A stretch of 64,000 bases of DNA from Maribacter aquimaris (GTDB taxonomy: Bacteria; Bacteroidota; Bacteroidia; Flavobacteriales; Flavobacteriaceae), in contig NZ_JABTCF010000003.1 in the NCBI RefSeq assembly GCF_014596745.1, positions 395,864 through 459,863 of the forward strand, in the 5' to 3' direction. This document shows positions 38,367-46,779 of the stretch, in pieces. The position numbers and the translations under genes are program-made. The notes beneath the pieces are model-generated. The model made no database searches, was not told the DNA's origin, and saw only the letters and a program-made list of their open reading frames with translations. How positions within the stretch are numbered: position 1 is the first letter of the stretch; the number at the start of each line of letters is the position of its first letter.

Positions 38367-38644
38367 AAGTTGGGTGTGAATTAGAAAAAGAAGGCATAAA
38401 CTATCCCGAAGATCGTGTTCTGTTCATTTTTTGCATTGCCTCAAATGCATAGCATTCATGAATACCGTTAAAAAACAATAGACATGCCGATGAATAAAAA
38501 ACGACCAGGGCCGAAAAACCAAGGTATGGTATACCGTGGTTTAGAGGAGCCAGCCGTAGCCTGGCCATTATACTGAGATCTATATTGGGAAAAGCAGGTA
38601 AACCCCTGGCCACACCGTCCAGGCCGCTTTCACTAAGGTGAAAT
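38367..38644. repeat. Left modules of a composite interspersed repeat (locus 1)
   Basis: The module from TTGGGTGTGAATTA to TTGCATTGCC (about 38369-38443) is found again at 48651-48720. Between 38607 and 38644 stands a GC-rich GGCCACACCG...GGTGAAATG module, again found at 48784-48821. The stretch 37923-38366 before them holds only a short AT-rich palindrome (37941-37957) and no recognised gene. Confidence 0.75.
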
Positions 38645-39243
38645 GCGCTATGGACGGCTTCCCCCGCCCAATGCGGAAACCACTTGATTTAAAACGAAAA
38701 CTAAAATAGGCCGGGAAAGTTTACGATTAACTTACTGAAACCAATGGAAATATTGATTTACAAGGCTGACATTCTTTTTAAAGTCAGCCTGTCATTCCGA
38801 ATGAGGTACGAAGAGGAATCGCACTAGCATAGGGGTATGGGATTTCTCGTTGCTCGTTCCTCGCTCTGTCGAAATGACAAGGTCTTATGCGCCATGGACG
38901 GCTTCCCCCGCCCAATGCGGAAATTCCTCGATTTACTACGAAAACTAAAATAGGCCGGGAAAGTTTACGATTAACTTACTGAAACCAATGGAAATATTGA
39001 TTTACAAGGCTGACATTCTTTTTAAAGTCAGCCTGTCATTCCGAATGAGGTACGAAGAGGAATCGCACTAGCATAGGGGTATGGGATTTCTCGTCGCTCG
39101 TTCCTCGCTCTGTCGAAATGACAAGGTCTTATGCGCTATGGACGGCTTCCCCCGCCCAATGCGGAAACCACTGGATTTAAAACGAAATCAAAAATAGGCC
39201 GTTCCTTTTTTAGGACCCCGTTCAGGGGGATGAAAAATAGAAT
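38645..39243. repeat. 244-bp tandem repeat, two units and a partial third
   Basis: Units start at 38645, 38889 and 39133, all with CGGCTTCCCCCGCCCAATGC near the start. Units 1 and 2 differ at few positions, mainly around 38687-38700 versus 38931-38944. The third is cut short about 70 bp in and continues into CCCGTTCAGGGGGATG-containing sequence (to 39243), as at 48.9 kb. The spacing is exactly 244 bp both times, so the duplication is recent. Confidence 0.9.
38764..38878. repeat. REP-like hairpin pair within unit 1
   Basis: A GGCTGAC / GTCAGCC stem (38764-38789) is followed by a larger imperfect palindrome that begins GTCATTCCGA (38791-38800) and ends TCGAAATGAC (38869-38878). The inner arms GAGGTACGAAGAGGAATC and GATTTCTCGTTGCTCGTTCC are partly complementary. 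The whole is repeated at 39008-39122. Palindromes of this style are frequent intergenic repeats in Flavobacteriaceae. Confidence 0.75.
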
Positions 39244-39341
39244 TCTTCCTTTACAGATTAACCACAATTTTCACATAAACACTACAATTGTTCTTGATCC
39301 AGCATCACATTCCACGAAGACCGGAAGAAACTTTTACAACT

Positions 39342-39375
39342 AAAAAGAGCCTTGTCTTTAAAACAAGGCTCTTTT
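39342..39375. terminator. Terminator-like hairpin without an obvious gene
   Basis: AAGAGCCTTGT pairs with ACAAGGCTCTT, followed by TTTT and preceded by AAAA. No convincing gene ends near it on either strand, so it may be the relic of a lost gene. Confidence 0.6.
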
Positions 39376-39534
39376 ACGAGAACACTATATGAAAATGAAA
39401 AATTTTATACTTTTTTAAGCGGCAATACCTTGTTTCGTATCACATGGCTAATATAGAAGCATTCGCCACTTTCAAAAACTTAATGTTGTGAACAATGCAA
39501 TTTCTGTGGTGAACGTTGGCTATACCGTTATCAC

Positions 39535-39567
39535 AAAAAAAAAGAGGTGCTGATGTGCACCTCTTTA
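39535..39567 (-). terminator. Terminator after the LytTR regulator
   Basis: AAAGAGGTGC (39541-39550) pairs with GCACCTCTTT (39557-39566); on the minus strand a T-run follows. It is 20 bp beyond the stop codon. Confidence 0.8.
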
Positions 39568-39587
39568 TAGCTATGGTTTCCTTAACC

Positions 39588-40346
39588 CTAGGAATTCATT
39601 GCAGAAATAATGAATTCCTTAAAATCCTTACTGATCGGAATCAAATTGTTGTTGATCATGATATCCTTGGAGTTGATGGCATCAATATGATCCACATTGA
39701 CGATATAGGATTTGTGTGCCCTATAGAACTTATTCTTAGGTAATTTTTCGAGATAATCCTTCAATGGTGAACGTACCAGGAACTTTTTGTCAACCGTATT
39801 CACTTCCAAGTATACATTGTCCGCTTTTATAAATTGGATATCCCCAAATTGGATCCTGTAATACAAATGCTGTTTTTTTACAAAAATAGAATCCTTAAGT
39901 ACAGAGTTGGACATGGGTACGTCATCCTCATTGACCTTATCCTCAACGGGAGCCTGCTTATTGGTACCGTATGTAAAGTTGGATAGTGCAATCTCAATGG
40001 AGGTATAAAGATCTTGTTGTTCAAAAGGCTTTACCAAATACCCATTGGGTTTCACTGTTTTGGCATTTTCCACCGTTGCCCGGTCCGAGTTGGAGGTAAC
40101 AAAAATGAAAGGAATATCATAATTCTCCCGAATATGTTTACCCAAGTCTATCCCAGTCTTATCGGATGCCAGAATAATATCTATCAGAACCAAATCGACT
40201 TGTTCGGTTTTCAATACTTTTACCGCTTGTTCATACACTATGACGTTGTCAACAATCTCATAGCCTATTTCCTCAAGCATTGATTGCATATCGTCGGCAA
40301 TAATCACGTTATCCTCAACGATTAATATTCTAATGGGTTGTTCCAA
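39588..40346 (-). CDS. LytTR-type response regulator
   Basis: 252 residues. A receiver domain (about 5-122) has the acidic pocket VEDN, the phospho-acceptor Asp in LVLIDIILAS (about 56), the switch region VTSNSDRAT and the lysine in GYLVKPFEQ. A LytTR DNA-binding domain follows (about 150-248; KFLVRSPLKDYLEKLP and FYRAHKSYIVNVDHID). It probably receives phosphate from the TPR-histidine kinase encoded downstream of the repeat block. Its promoter lies in the 3' end of menA. Confidence 0.92.
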   Translation of the reverse strand: MEQPIRILIVEDNVIIADDMQSMLEEIGYEIVDNVIVYEQAVKVLKTEQVDLVLIDIILASDKTGIDLGKHIRENYDIPFIFVTSNSDRATVENAKTVKPNGYLVKPFEQQDLYTSIEIALSNFTYGTNKQAPVEDKVNEDDVPMSNSVLKDSIFVKKQHLYYRIQFGDIQFIKADNVYLEVNTVDKKFLVRSPLKDYLEKLPKNKFYRAHKSYIVNVDHIDAINSKDIMINNNLIPISKDFKEFIISAMNS

Positions 40347-40369
40347 GACATTTGTGGTTTAGTAAGTTA

Positions 40370-41287
40370 TCACTCAAAATTACAAAAAATATTATTACCC
40401 AAATAAAACAAGGCAGAAAGCAGGAATATACCAATGGCCAGTTTTTTTAATTCGGGGTCCAACAATGAAGGTATACGGGTCCCGCGCACTCTTTTGAGCT
40501 GCAACAAAATGGGTATAAAAACAATGAACGGTAGGAGTTGAAAATAACATTGGAACTCCAAAACAATATAAATCAATAAACTCAGCAACCCGACCCCAAT
40601 GAGCCAAGTATGGTAGTTTAGTCCTTTTTCATATCCCATTTGCACTACCAGGGTATTCTTGTTGGAAGCCTTGTCGGATTCGTGATCCCTCAGGTTGTTC
40701 AAATTTAAAACGCCGGTACTCAATGCACCTATCGAAATCGCAGGAAGTACGGCGGGCCATGTAATACTTTTGGTAAAAAGGAACATGGTTCCCAAAACAG
40801 CAAGCAATCCAAAGAAAAGAAAAACAAAAACGTCTCCCAATCCCTTATAACCATAAGCCGATGTTCCCACGGTGTATTTGATTGCAGCCCAGATACTGAA
40901 AGCCCCTAAGACCATAAAAAGGAATATATACCCTAAATTTTCCGGTCCGAAAGCGAGATAGACCACTGAGACCACCAAGATACCATTCACTATGATAGAG
41001 ATGATGATTCCCCTTTTTAGCACCTTACGGGTGAGTAAGCCGCTCTGAAGTACACGCTTTGGTCCTATACGGTCCTCATTATCGGTACCTTTTACCCCAT
41101 CGCCATAATCATTGGCAAAATTCGATGTAATCTGAAAACCGATGGCTGTACAAAGCGCCAAAATAAAAATAGTGAGGTTACTACTACCGTAGAAACCGGC
41201 AAGGGCAGTACCTACCAAGACCCCGGAAATCGAAAGGGGGAGCGTTCGCAATCGCGCAGCGTTGACCCAAGTTGATAATTTCGGCAA
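40370..41287 (-). CDS. menA: 1,4-Dihydroxy-2-naphthoate polyprenyltransferase
   Basis: 305 residues with eight or nine hydrophobic helices. The first aspartate motif is NFANDYGDGVKGTDNEDR (about 57-74), and the second lies in NLNNLRDHESDKASNKNT (about 195-212). These bind the prenyl diphosphate. MenA attaches the polyprenyl chain to 1,4-dihydroxy-2-naphthoate in the membrane, giving demethylmenaquinone. Its start is 1 bp from the stop of the SPOR-like gene upstream, so they are one transcript. Confidence 0.93.
   Translation of the reverse strand: MPKLSTWVNAARLRTLPLSISGVLVGTALAGFYGSSNLTIFILALCTAIGFQITSNFANDYGDGVKGTDNEDRIGPKRVLQSGLLTRKVLKRGIIISIIVNGILVVSVVYLAFGPENLGYIFLFMVLGAFSIWAAIKYTVGTSAYGYKGLGDVFVFLFFGLLAVLGTMFLFTKSITWPAVLPAISIGALSTGVLNLNNLRDHESDKASNKNTLVVQMGYEKGLNYHTWLIGVGLLSLLIYIVLEFQCYFQLLPFIVFIPILLQLKRVRGTRIPSLLDPELKKLAIGIFLLSALFYLGNNIFCNFE
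40375..40403 (-). promoter_or_regulatory. Candidate promoter for the LytTR regulator, overlapping the end of menA
   Basis: On the minus strand TTTG (40403-40400) stands 17 nt before TAATTTTG (40382-40375), matching the Bacteroidota -33/-7 pair, 28 bp upstream of the start codon. Confidence 0.5.
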
Positions 41288-41288
41288 T

Positions 41289-41888
41289 CTAGTAAGGGTC
41301 TTCTATTTGTAATCGTTTACCTTCCTTGTATGACGCCACAAACGCATCATTGAATCCCAAATCAACCAATTGCTTGCGGAATTTCTGGGCCTCCTGCAAG
41401 GTTTCAAAATTACCGAGGGAATAGGAATAAAAGGGATTGGTCTTCACAAAAAGCGTGTTCGTCAATGCCTCTGAAGCCAAGGTTACGTTATTATCGACAA
41501 AGGATTTAATCTGTACGGAATAGATGGTTTCCTTATCCAAGAAGCTCTTGGCCAAATAAAATTCCTTTACCAGGCTCAACTCCTCATTTTGCCGTCTCAG
41601 ATTGTCGATCCGGGCCTTATGGGCCTCCAGACTATCGATGGATACCAAAAGGTTGTTTCTGTTCTCAAGATTATTCGAAGTACTTAAACCAGCGGTATAG
41701 GTTGTTATCCCAAATGTCCCCACAAGGAACAAACCGGTAATCACAGCCAAAAAATTACGCTGCACCTTGCTTCTTTTAAGCTCTTTGTTCTTTATTTTAA
41801 TCTGATCTAAAAGACGCTCGTTTATAATTTGCGCTTTGTCTATATCCTTATGCAATTCGAGTAGATCGCTTTCTTCTATAAAAGGCAT
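41289..41888 (-). CDS. Membrane protein with C-terminal SPOR-like domain
   Basis: 199 residues: a charged cytoplasmic start with coiled-coil character (about 1-42), one membrane helix (about 45-66), a second coiled-coil stretch, and a C-terminal domain (about 120-199; YSVQIKSFVDN, YSYSLGNFETLQEAQKFRKQL) like SPOR domains, which bind septal peptidoglycan in other proteins. It is directly followed by menA. The link with menaquinone synthesis is only positional. Confidence 0.72.
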   Translation of the reverse strand: MPFIEESDLLELHKDIDKAQIINERLLDQIKIKNKELKRSKVQRNFLAVITGLFLVGTFGITTYTAGLSTSNNLENRNNLLVSIDSLEAHKARIDNLRRQNEELSLVKEFYLAKSFLDKETIYSVQIKSFVDNNVTLASEALTNTLFVKTNPFYSYSLGNFETLQEAQKFRKQLVDLGFNDAFVASYKEGKRLQIEDPY

Positions 41889-42077
41889 GTAATGTTATGT
41901 TTTTAGGGGTCTTATCGGTTAAAGGTAACCAAAAATGTCCAATGATCTAATGAAAACTCCTTTCAAAGTTGCAAAAATATAATATTTCGTGGTTATATAC
42001 ACAAATAACGGTGTATTTTATCGATACCACGTTGACAATTAGCCCTTTAAAACCGTAATTCCATTGATTTCAATCCT

Positions 42078-42914
42078 TTATGAATCAATATCATAAATAC
42101 CGTCATCCTTGATCTCGATCTTTCTTGCCTTGTAAAGTGTTCCTATCCCCTTTTTAAATACTTTCTTGCTCATCTGGAGCTCTTCCTTGATCAGTTCGGG
42201 GTCCGACTTGTCATGCAACCCCAAAAAACCACCATGGGCCTTCAGTTGTTCATAAATCTTGTTGGCGGCAGGTTCGAGGATATTTTCACCCAAGGGCTGT
42301 AAGGATACATCGATCTTATTATCGGGACGGATTCTCTTTATAACGCCTTTGGTATTATCCCCAATGGCCAAGGTTTTGAAGATCTCATTTAAATAGACCA
42401 ATCCTTTATGCTGGTTGTTGATAATTACCTCATACCCCAGATCGGTTTTTCGCGAAACCACCAAATCGACAACATCCCCTTCACTTACCGAAAGGGTTTC
42501 ATTACTCAAGAACTTATCTATTTTATTGGACCCCACCAATCGGTTACTTTGTTGGTCTAGATAACAGTGCACCACATACCAATGGCCTTCAACCATTTTA
42601 TTGCGTTGTTCGCGAAAAGGCACCAAGAGATGCTTTTCCAAGCCCCAATCCATGAAGGCACCAAACTCATTCACCTCAACGACCTTCAACAATTGGAATT
42701 CGTTCACTACGATATCCGGCTCCAAGTTTGTGGCCACGGGCCTTTCCGAATGGTCCAGATAACAAAAAACGGTTAATGACTGTCCAATTTCATAGTCTTC
42801 AGGAACGTATTTATTGGGCAATAGTATATCATTACCCTCTCCATCCCCTAAAAAAAGACCGACACTTGTATCGCGTAAGATCTCAAGTGTATTATATGTT
42901 CCCAATGCTATCAT
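42078..42914 (-). CDS. cvfB: CvfB family S1-domain RNA-binding protein
   Basis: 278 residues made of tandem S1-like OB folds (about 1-65, 70-130, 145-210) and a C-terminal winged-helix domain (about 215-278; LKAHGGFLGLHDKSDPELI). The piece VNEFGAFMDWGLEKHLLVPF is typical. CvfB affects virulence-gene expression in staphylococci; in Bacteroidota the role is unknown. It lies between menD/DUF2853 and the SPOR-menA pair, a position that in many related genomes is next to menB, which is absent here. Confidence 0.87.
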   Translation of the reverse strand: MIALGTYNTLEILRDTSVGLFLGDGEGNDILLPNKYVPEDYEIGQSLTVFCYLDHSERPVATNLEPDIVVNEFQLLKVVEVNEFGAFMDWGLEKHLLVPFREQRNKMVEGHWYVVHCYLDQQSNRLVGSNKIDKFLSNETLSVSEGDVVDLVVSRKTDLGYEVIINNQHKGLVYLNEIFKTLAIGDNTKGVIKRIRPDNKIDVSLQPLGENILEPAANKIYEQLKAHGGFLGLHDKSDPELIKEELQMSKKVFKKGIGTLYKARKIEIKDDGIYDIDS

Positions 42915-42949
42915 ACTGCAAAAATAAGATTTAAATGTGTGGACCTAAA

Positions 42950-42976
42950 AAAACCGCCCATAAAATGAGCGGTTTT
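42950..42976 (-). terminator. Terminator after the DUF2853 gene
   Basis: AACCGC / GCGGTT with CAT/ATG inner pairs (42952-42975) and a T-run on the minus strand, between DUF2853 and cvfB. Confidence 0.75.
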
Positions 42977-43002
42977 CCATTTCTTATTGAACAAGCCTCT
43001 AT

Positions 43003-43341
43003 CTAGTAGACAGATTGCTTTTTAAAATGCTTGCAAAGCATATAGTATACCACTGCCCTATATTTGTTCCTGTTGGATGAACCATATTTGTCCATAACGG
43101 TTTTGACACCTTCCATTAGCTTAGGGCCATCGCTCATACCTAATTTCTTGATTAAGTAATTTTTCTTAACCGTTTCCAATTCCTTTTCATCGGAACCCGA
43201 AACTTTGGAGGCATCAATATTGTAAATCGATGGACCTAAACCAATAGTTACTTTGGTTAAAAGATCCATGTCTGCTGACTCACCGAATTTGTCTTTAATG
43301 TCATCGGCATACTTCTTGATCAAATCGTCTCTTTTGCTCAT
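43003..43341 (-). CDS. DUF2853 family protein
   Basis: 112 residues, all-helical in character. The start KRDDLIKKYADDIKDKFGE and the KRRAVVYYML-like end (NKYRAVVYYMLCKHFKK) match DUF2853, a small cytosolic family. It is 15 bp downstream of menD on the same strand and followed by a terminator. No function known. Confidence 0.85.
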   Translation of the reverse strand: MSKRDDLIKKYADDIKDKFGESADMDLLTKVTIGLGPSIYNIDASKVSGSDEKELETVKKNYLIKKLGMSDGPKLMEGVKTVMDKYGSSNRNKYRAVVYYMLCKHFKKQSVY

Positions 43342-43355
43342 AATAGTTAGTGTTC

Positions 43356-45128
43356 TTATAGAATATGATTAATAATACCCGAAGATATAAAATCAAAGTA
43401 TCGCATCAAAATTTTATTGTTCAATATTCTAGGGGTTTTTATCTCTAAAAGCTTGGGTTCCACGGAACTTTCGAAGAAGCCTTCCAATCGTTTTTTGAGC
43501 GATTTTTCGTCATTGACACAGGCATAACCCACACCATGCATCGCGCATAAATGTTCAGCATCCAACTTATGCGTGGTCTCGAAATAAGTGGCATAGGTTT
43601 CTGATTCCTCCTGGCCTGGAAGGATCCTGAAAATACCCCCGCCATCGTTATTGATCAAGATAATCCTGAAATCCGATTTAAGATAGTTGTTCCACAAACC
43701 ATTGCTATCGTAGAAAAAACTCAGGTCACCTGTTATAAGTACCGTTTGTTTGCCATTGTACATAGCGGCCCCTGCCGCTGTGGAAAGACTACCATCGATA
43801 CCACTTGTGCCCCGATTGCAAAAAACCTCTTGTGAGGGCTTTAAATCGAACAGCTGTGCATACCGTATCGTAGAGCTGTTCGCCAATTGCAACTGCACTC
43901 CCCCAGGGGTGCCTTCAAAAATATGCTTGAAGGCCAAGAAATCGGAAAATGGTATCTTCCCGAGGTACTCCTTCCTTTTCGCTTCGCAATCCTCTTTTAT
44001 ACGGTTCCAAAACCCGTAATAATCACTTTCGACAGCATGTATCTTAGGAACAAAAAGCCCAAAAAAATCATTGACGCTACTCTTATAATGGTGATTTAGG
44101 GCGAAGAATGTATCATAAGCCCTCAGTGGATCAATATGCCAATGATGCCTCGGCTTGTATTTTCTTAAAAACGCCTTAATCTTTTTCGACACCACGAGTC
44201 CCCCGAACGTAAGCAGTATGTCTGGCTGCAATGCCGCGAACAGCTCTTCTGGATGACTCGATTTCTCAATCGGGGCGATAATACTGTCTATACTAGGAAA
44301 AAAATTGGGATGGTGCATGTTCGATGTCGTTTCGGTCAACACTATGACCGATGGGTCTTGGGCCAAGGTTTCCAAGAACTCCATTTGCACGGAATCGGGA
44401 TAATTCACCCCTACCAAGACCATTTTTCTCGTGGATGCATTCCATATTTCGGAAAAGTCGTCCAACTCCTCCAAGGCAATCGACACACTTTTATCAGCGG
44501 CGATATTTGGGTGCACCAACGGCTTGGTTATCTTGTCATACAAAGGCTCCTCAAAAGGAACATTGATATGTACCGGTAATCTTTTGTCAACAGCGAGATT
44601 GATGGCCTTGTTCAATTCCCCATCATTATATGCTTGAATGCCTTTCTGTATCGCTTCCCTATTCCCTTCAAGATATTGTGGGGCATATTTTTCAATCTTC
44701 TCCGTGGCATGGGAAACATCTTGTTTCAAATTGGCCGAATAACCGATATGCCTATCAAAGACATGGTCTTGCCGTATGGTCTGACCATCACCGACATCAA
44801 TTTTATATAACGGGCGATCCGCAGATAGGACCACCAAGGGTATGGTACTGTAAAAAGCCTCGGCCACAGCCGGATAGTAATTCAACAAAGCACTCCCCGA
44901 GGTACAGAGTACAGCAACCGGTCGTTGTAGTTGTTGGGCCATGCCCAAAGCAAAAAAGGCCGCACAACGTTCATCAACAATACTGTAACAATTAAAAAAA
45001 GGATCTTCGGTAAAGCCAATGGTCAAAGGGGCGTTTCTTGAGCCTGGGGAAATGACAATATCCCTTATGTCTTTGGCCTTACAATGCTGGACCACGGTCT
45101 GGGCCACCGGTATGCTAGAATAATTCAT
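43356..45128 (-). CDS. menD: SEPHCHC synthase
   Basis: 590 residues of thiamine-diphosphate enzyme. The start VISPGSRNAPLTIGF (about 26-40) and the diphosphate-binding region GDLSFFYDSNGLWNN (about 447-461) with the NNDGGGIFRILP end are typical of MenD. It adds the succinic semialdehyde unit from 2-oxoglutarate to isochorismate, the first committed step of menaquinone synthesis. The isochorismate synthase gene lies 54 bp upstream on the same strand. Confidence 0.95.
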   Translation of the reverse strand: MNYSSIPVAQTVVQHCKAKDIRDIVISPGSRNAPLTIGFTEDPFFNCYSIVDERCAAFFALGMAQQLQRPVAVLCTSGSALLNYYPAVAEAFYSTIPLVVLSADRPLYKIDVGDGQTIRQDHVFDRHIGYSANLKQDVSHATEKIEKYAPQYLEGNREAIQKGIQAYNDGELNKAINLAVDKRLPVHINVPFEEPLYDKITKPLVHPNIAADKSVSIALEELDDFSEIWNASTRKMVLVGVNYPDSVQMEFLETLAQDPSVIVLTETTSNMHHPNFFPSIDSIIAPIEKSSHPEELFAALQPDILLTFGGLVVSKKIKAFLRKYKPRHHWHIDPLRAYDTFFALNHHYKSSVNDFFGLFVPKIHAVESDYYGFWNRIKEDCEAKRKEYLGKIPFSDFLAFKHIFEGTPGGVQLQLANSSTIRYAQLFDLKPSQEVFCNRGTSGIDGSLSTAAGAAMYNGKQTVLITGDLSFFYDSNGLWNNYLKSDFRIILINNDGGGIFRILPGQEESETYATYFETTHKLDAEHLCAMHGVGYACVNDEKSLKKRLEGFFESSVEPKLLEIKTPRILNNKILMRYFDFISSGIINHIL

Positions 45129-45182
45129 TGAAACAAAAATACAACGCCCATTGTTCTTAACCCAATCTAACCTAAAATACTG

Positions 45183-46310
45183 TTAGGGATTGATTACCCT
45201 TAGTATGGTATTGCTTTTTGCGACGGTTTCCTGCCATTCCTTTTCCGGATCGGAATCCCGTGTAATACCGCCTCCTATGAAAACGGTAGCCTTGCTATCG
45301 GTCAATTTCATACAACGAAGGTTGACAAAGAGCTCGGTAGCTGTTTTAATTACCTTGTATGATTTGTTCTCTTGGTTCCGTTCACTTTTAGCCCGGGATA
45401 TTTCCTGCCTCAAATTCAATTCCCCCAAAAATCCCGTATAATATTCCCGATCGTATTGTTCGTTTTCCGCGATGAACCTTTGGGCTGGTTGCAATGGCAT
45501 ACCACATACGGCAGGTGTTGGGTGAAGGGCTTCTATAATGGCCCTTAGGTTGTCTTTGTACACGGCCGTGATCCTCGTGCGCAAGTGCCAAAGATTCCCT
45601 GCCTGTGAAGATTCCACTTCCGATTCCCTGATGTTCGACACCTTGTCCTGTAAGGCCCTTAGGATATAATCGGTAACCAACCGTTGCTCTTCCAATTCCT
45701 TCTTCCCCCACGTAGGGCGAACACCTTCAACAAAAGGTTTTGTGCCGGCCAAGGACATGGTCGTTAAGCTGTTATTCGATGTCCGCAATAATATTTCCGG
45801 GGTTGCCCCCAACCACATACCCACCTTAGGGTGATACCACAGATAACAAAAGGCCGTATCATAGGTGGCCAACAAGCGCTGAAAAACCTCCAATGGGGCA
45901 CTCGGACAGTCCACTTCCATTTTTCTTGATAGTACAACCTTGTCCAATCCCCCTTTATGTATTTCCTGAATACCCCGGGCCACAAGCAGCAGATGATATT
46001 CTTTATCCTGGGCCACTGACTCCAAGGTATCCAAGCCCCCCATGACAAATGGGTTATCGCTGGGAATCGGGGCTGTCAGCTGTTCGTCGTATGGCAATAA
46101 AATAACCGGGGACTGCTTTGCGAACGGGGCAAAAACGAATCCCTTTTCACTAAAATCCGAGGTATGGTGTACCACGTCATCCTTTTGCAGAATGGCATGG
46201 ATCTCCTTTCTATTTGGTTTGCGATAAACCACAAATGGCAGGGCGTTCGACAACTGCTCCCCTACCCGCTTTAACACTTCCGGGAACATCCTATTTTTTG
46301 GGTAAGGCAA
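45183..46310 (-). CDS. menF: Isochorismate synthase
   Basis: 375 residues of the chorismate-binding family. Conserved pieces are LDKVVLSRK (about 137), the catalytic Glu region LAGTKPF and ALHPTPAVCGMPLQPA (about 258-273), YYTGFLGELN and LFVNLRCMKL, and the GGGITRDSDPEKEWQE C-terminus. It converts chorismate to isochorismate, the substrate of MenD. An EntC-type role in siderophore synthesis would be possible, but the neighbouring menD makes MenF the better name. It overlaps the thioesterase gene by 20 bp. Confidence 0.9.
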   Translation of the reverse strand: MPYPKNRMFPEVLKRVGEQLSNALPFVVYRKPNRKEIHAILQKDDVVHHTSDFSEKGFVFAPFAKQSPVILLPYDEQLTAPIPSDNPFVMGGLDTLESVAQDKEYHLLLVARGIQEIHKGGLDKVVLSRKMEVDCPSAPLEVFQRLLATYDTAFCYLWYHPKVGMWLGATPEILLRTSNNSLTTMSLAGTKPFVEGVRPTWGKKELEEQRLVTDYILRALQDKVSNIRESEVESSQAGNLWHLRTRITAVYKDNLRAIIEALHPTPAVCGMPLQPAQRFIAENEQYDREYYTGFLGELNLRQEISRAKSERNQENKSYKVIKTATELFVNLRCMKLTDSKATVFIGGGITRDSDPEKEWQETVAKSNTILRVINP

Positions 46311-46740
46311 TCGTAGTCAATTTACAGATTGATATCAACTGATCTTCAGCATCGGTGATCTTTATATCCCAGAGTTGGGTGGTCCTTCCTTTGTGCAGAA
46401 TGGTTGCCTTGGCAAACACCTCTCCCGATGAAACACTCTTGATATGGTTGGCCGAGATTTCAATGCCCCGGACAAAATACTTTTGGGCATCCAGAAAAAT
46501 ATAGGAAGCCATACTACCAACACTTTCGGCCAATGCCACCATGGCGCCACCGTGTAAAACCCCATCAGGCTGGTGCACTTTAGGGGTCACCGGCATTTTG
46601 CCCACTAAAAAATTCTCCCCTATTTCAACATATTCTATATCCAACGTTTGCATCAAAGTATTCTTGGAGGACTCATTGCAAACCTTTAGGATCTTCTCTT
46701 TGTATTCGTCCATCAAATAATTTTTTGTAAAATTAAGCAT
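46291..46740 (-). CDS. PaaI-type hotdog thioesterase, candidate DHNA-CoA hydrolase
   Basis: 149 residues (140 if translation starts at the ATG at 46713). Single hotdog domain with the family motif VHQPDGVLHGGAMVALAES (about 55-73) holding the catalytic Asn/Asp/Glu region. As the first gene of the isochorismate synthase-menD transcript it may be the hydrolase that releases 1,4-dihydroxy-2-naphthoate from its CoA ester (MenI role). That function is inferred from the neighbours; the fold is clear. Confidence 0.78.
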   Translation of the reverse strand: MLNFTKNYLMDEYKEKILKVCNESSKNTLMQTLDIEYVEIGENFLVGKMPVTPKVHQPDGVLHGGAMVALAESVGSMASYIFLDAQKYFVRGIEISANHIKSVSSGEVFAKATILHKGRTTQLWDIKITDAEDQLISICKLTTIALPKK

Positions 46741-46779
46741 AACTTAGGCAACAAACTCCCGCAGAATAATTGAATTTAT

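Noticed and set aside
38401..38613. A 70-codon open frame on the minus strand in the repeat block
   Set aside because: It lies across shared repeat modules, has no family pattern or start signal, and is not kept at the second repeat locus.
38645..39243. Regular spacing that could suggest a CRISPR array
   Set aside because: Units are 244 bp and nearly identical over their whole length, with no short repeats and unique spacers.
39131..39343. A 70-codon open frame on the plus strand ending at a terminator-like hairpin
   Set aside because: The frame begins inside the partial third repeat unit and has no protein-like composition; the hairpin behind it is noted separately.
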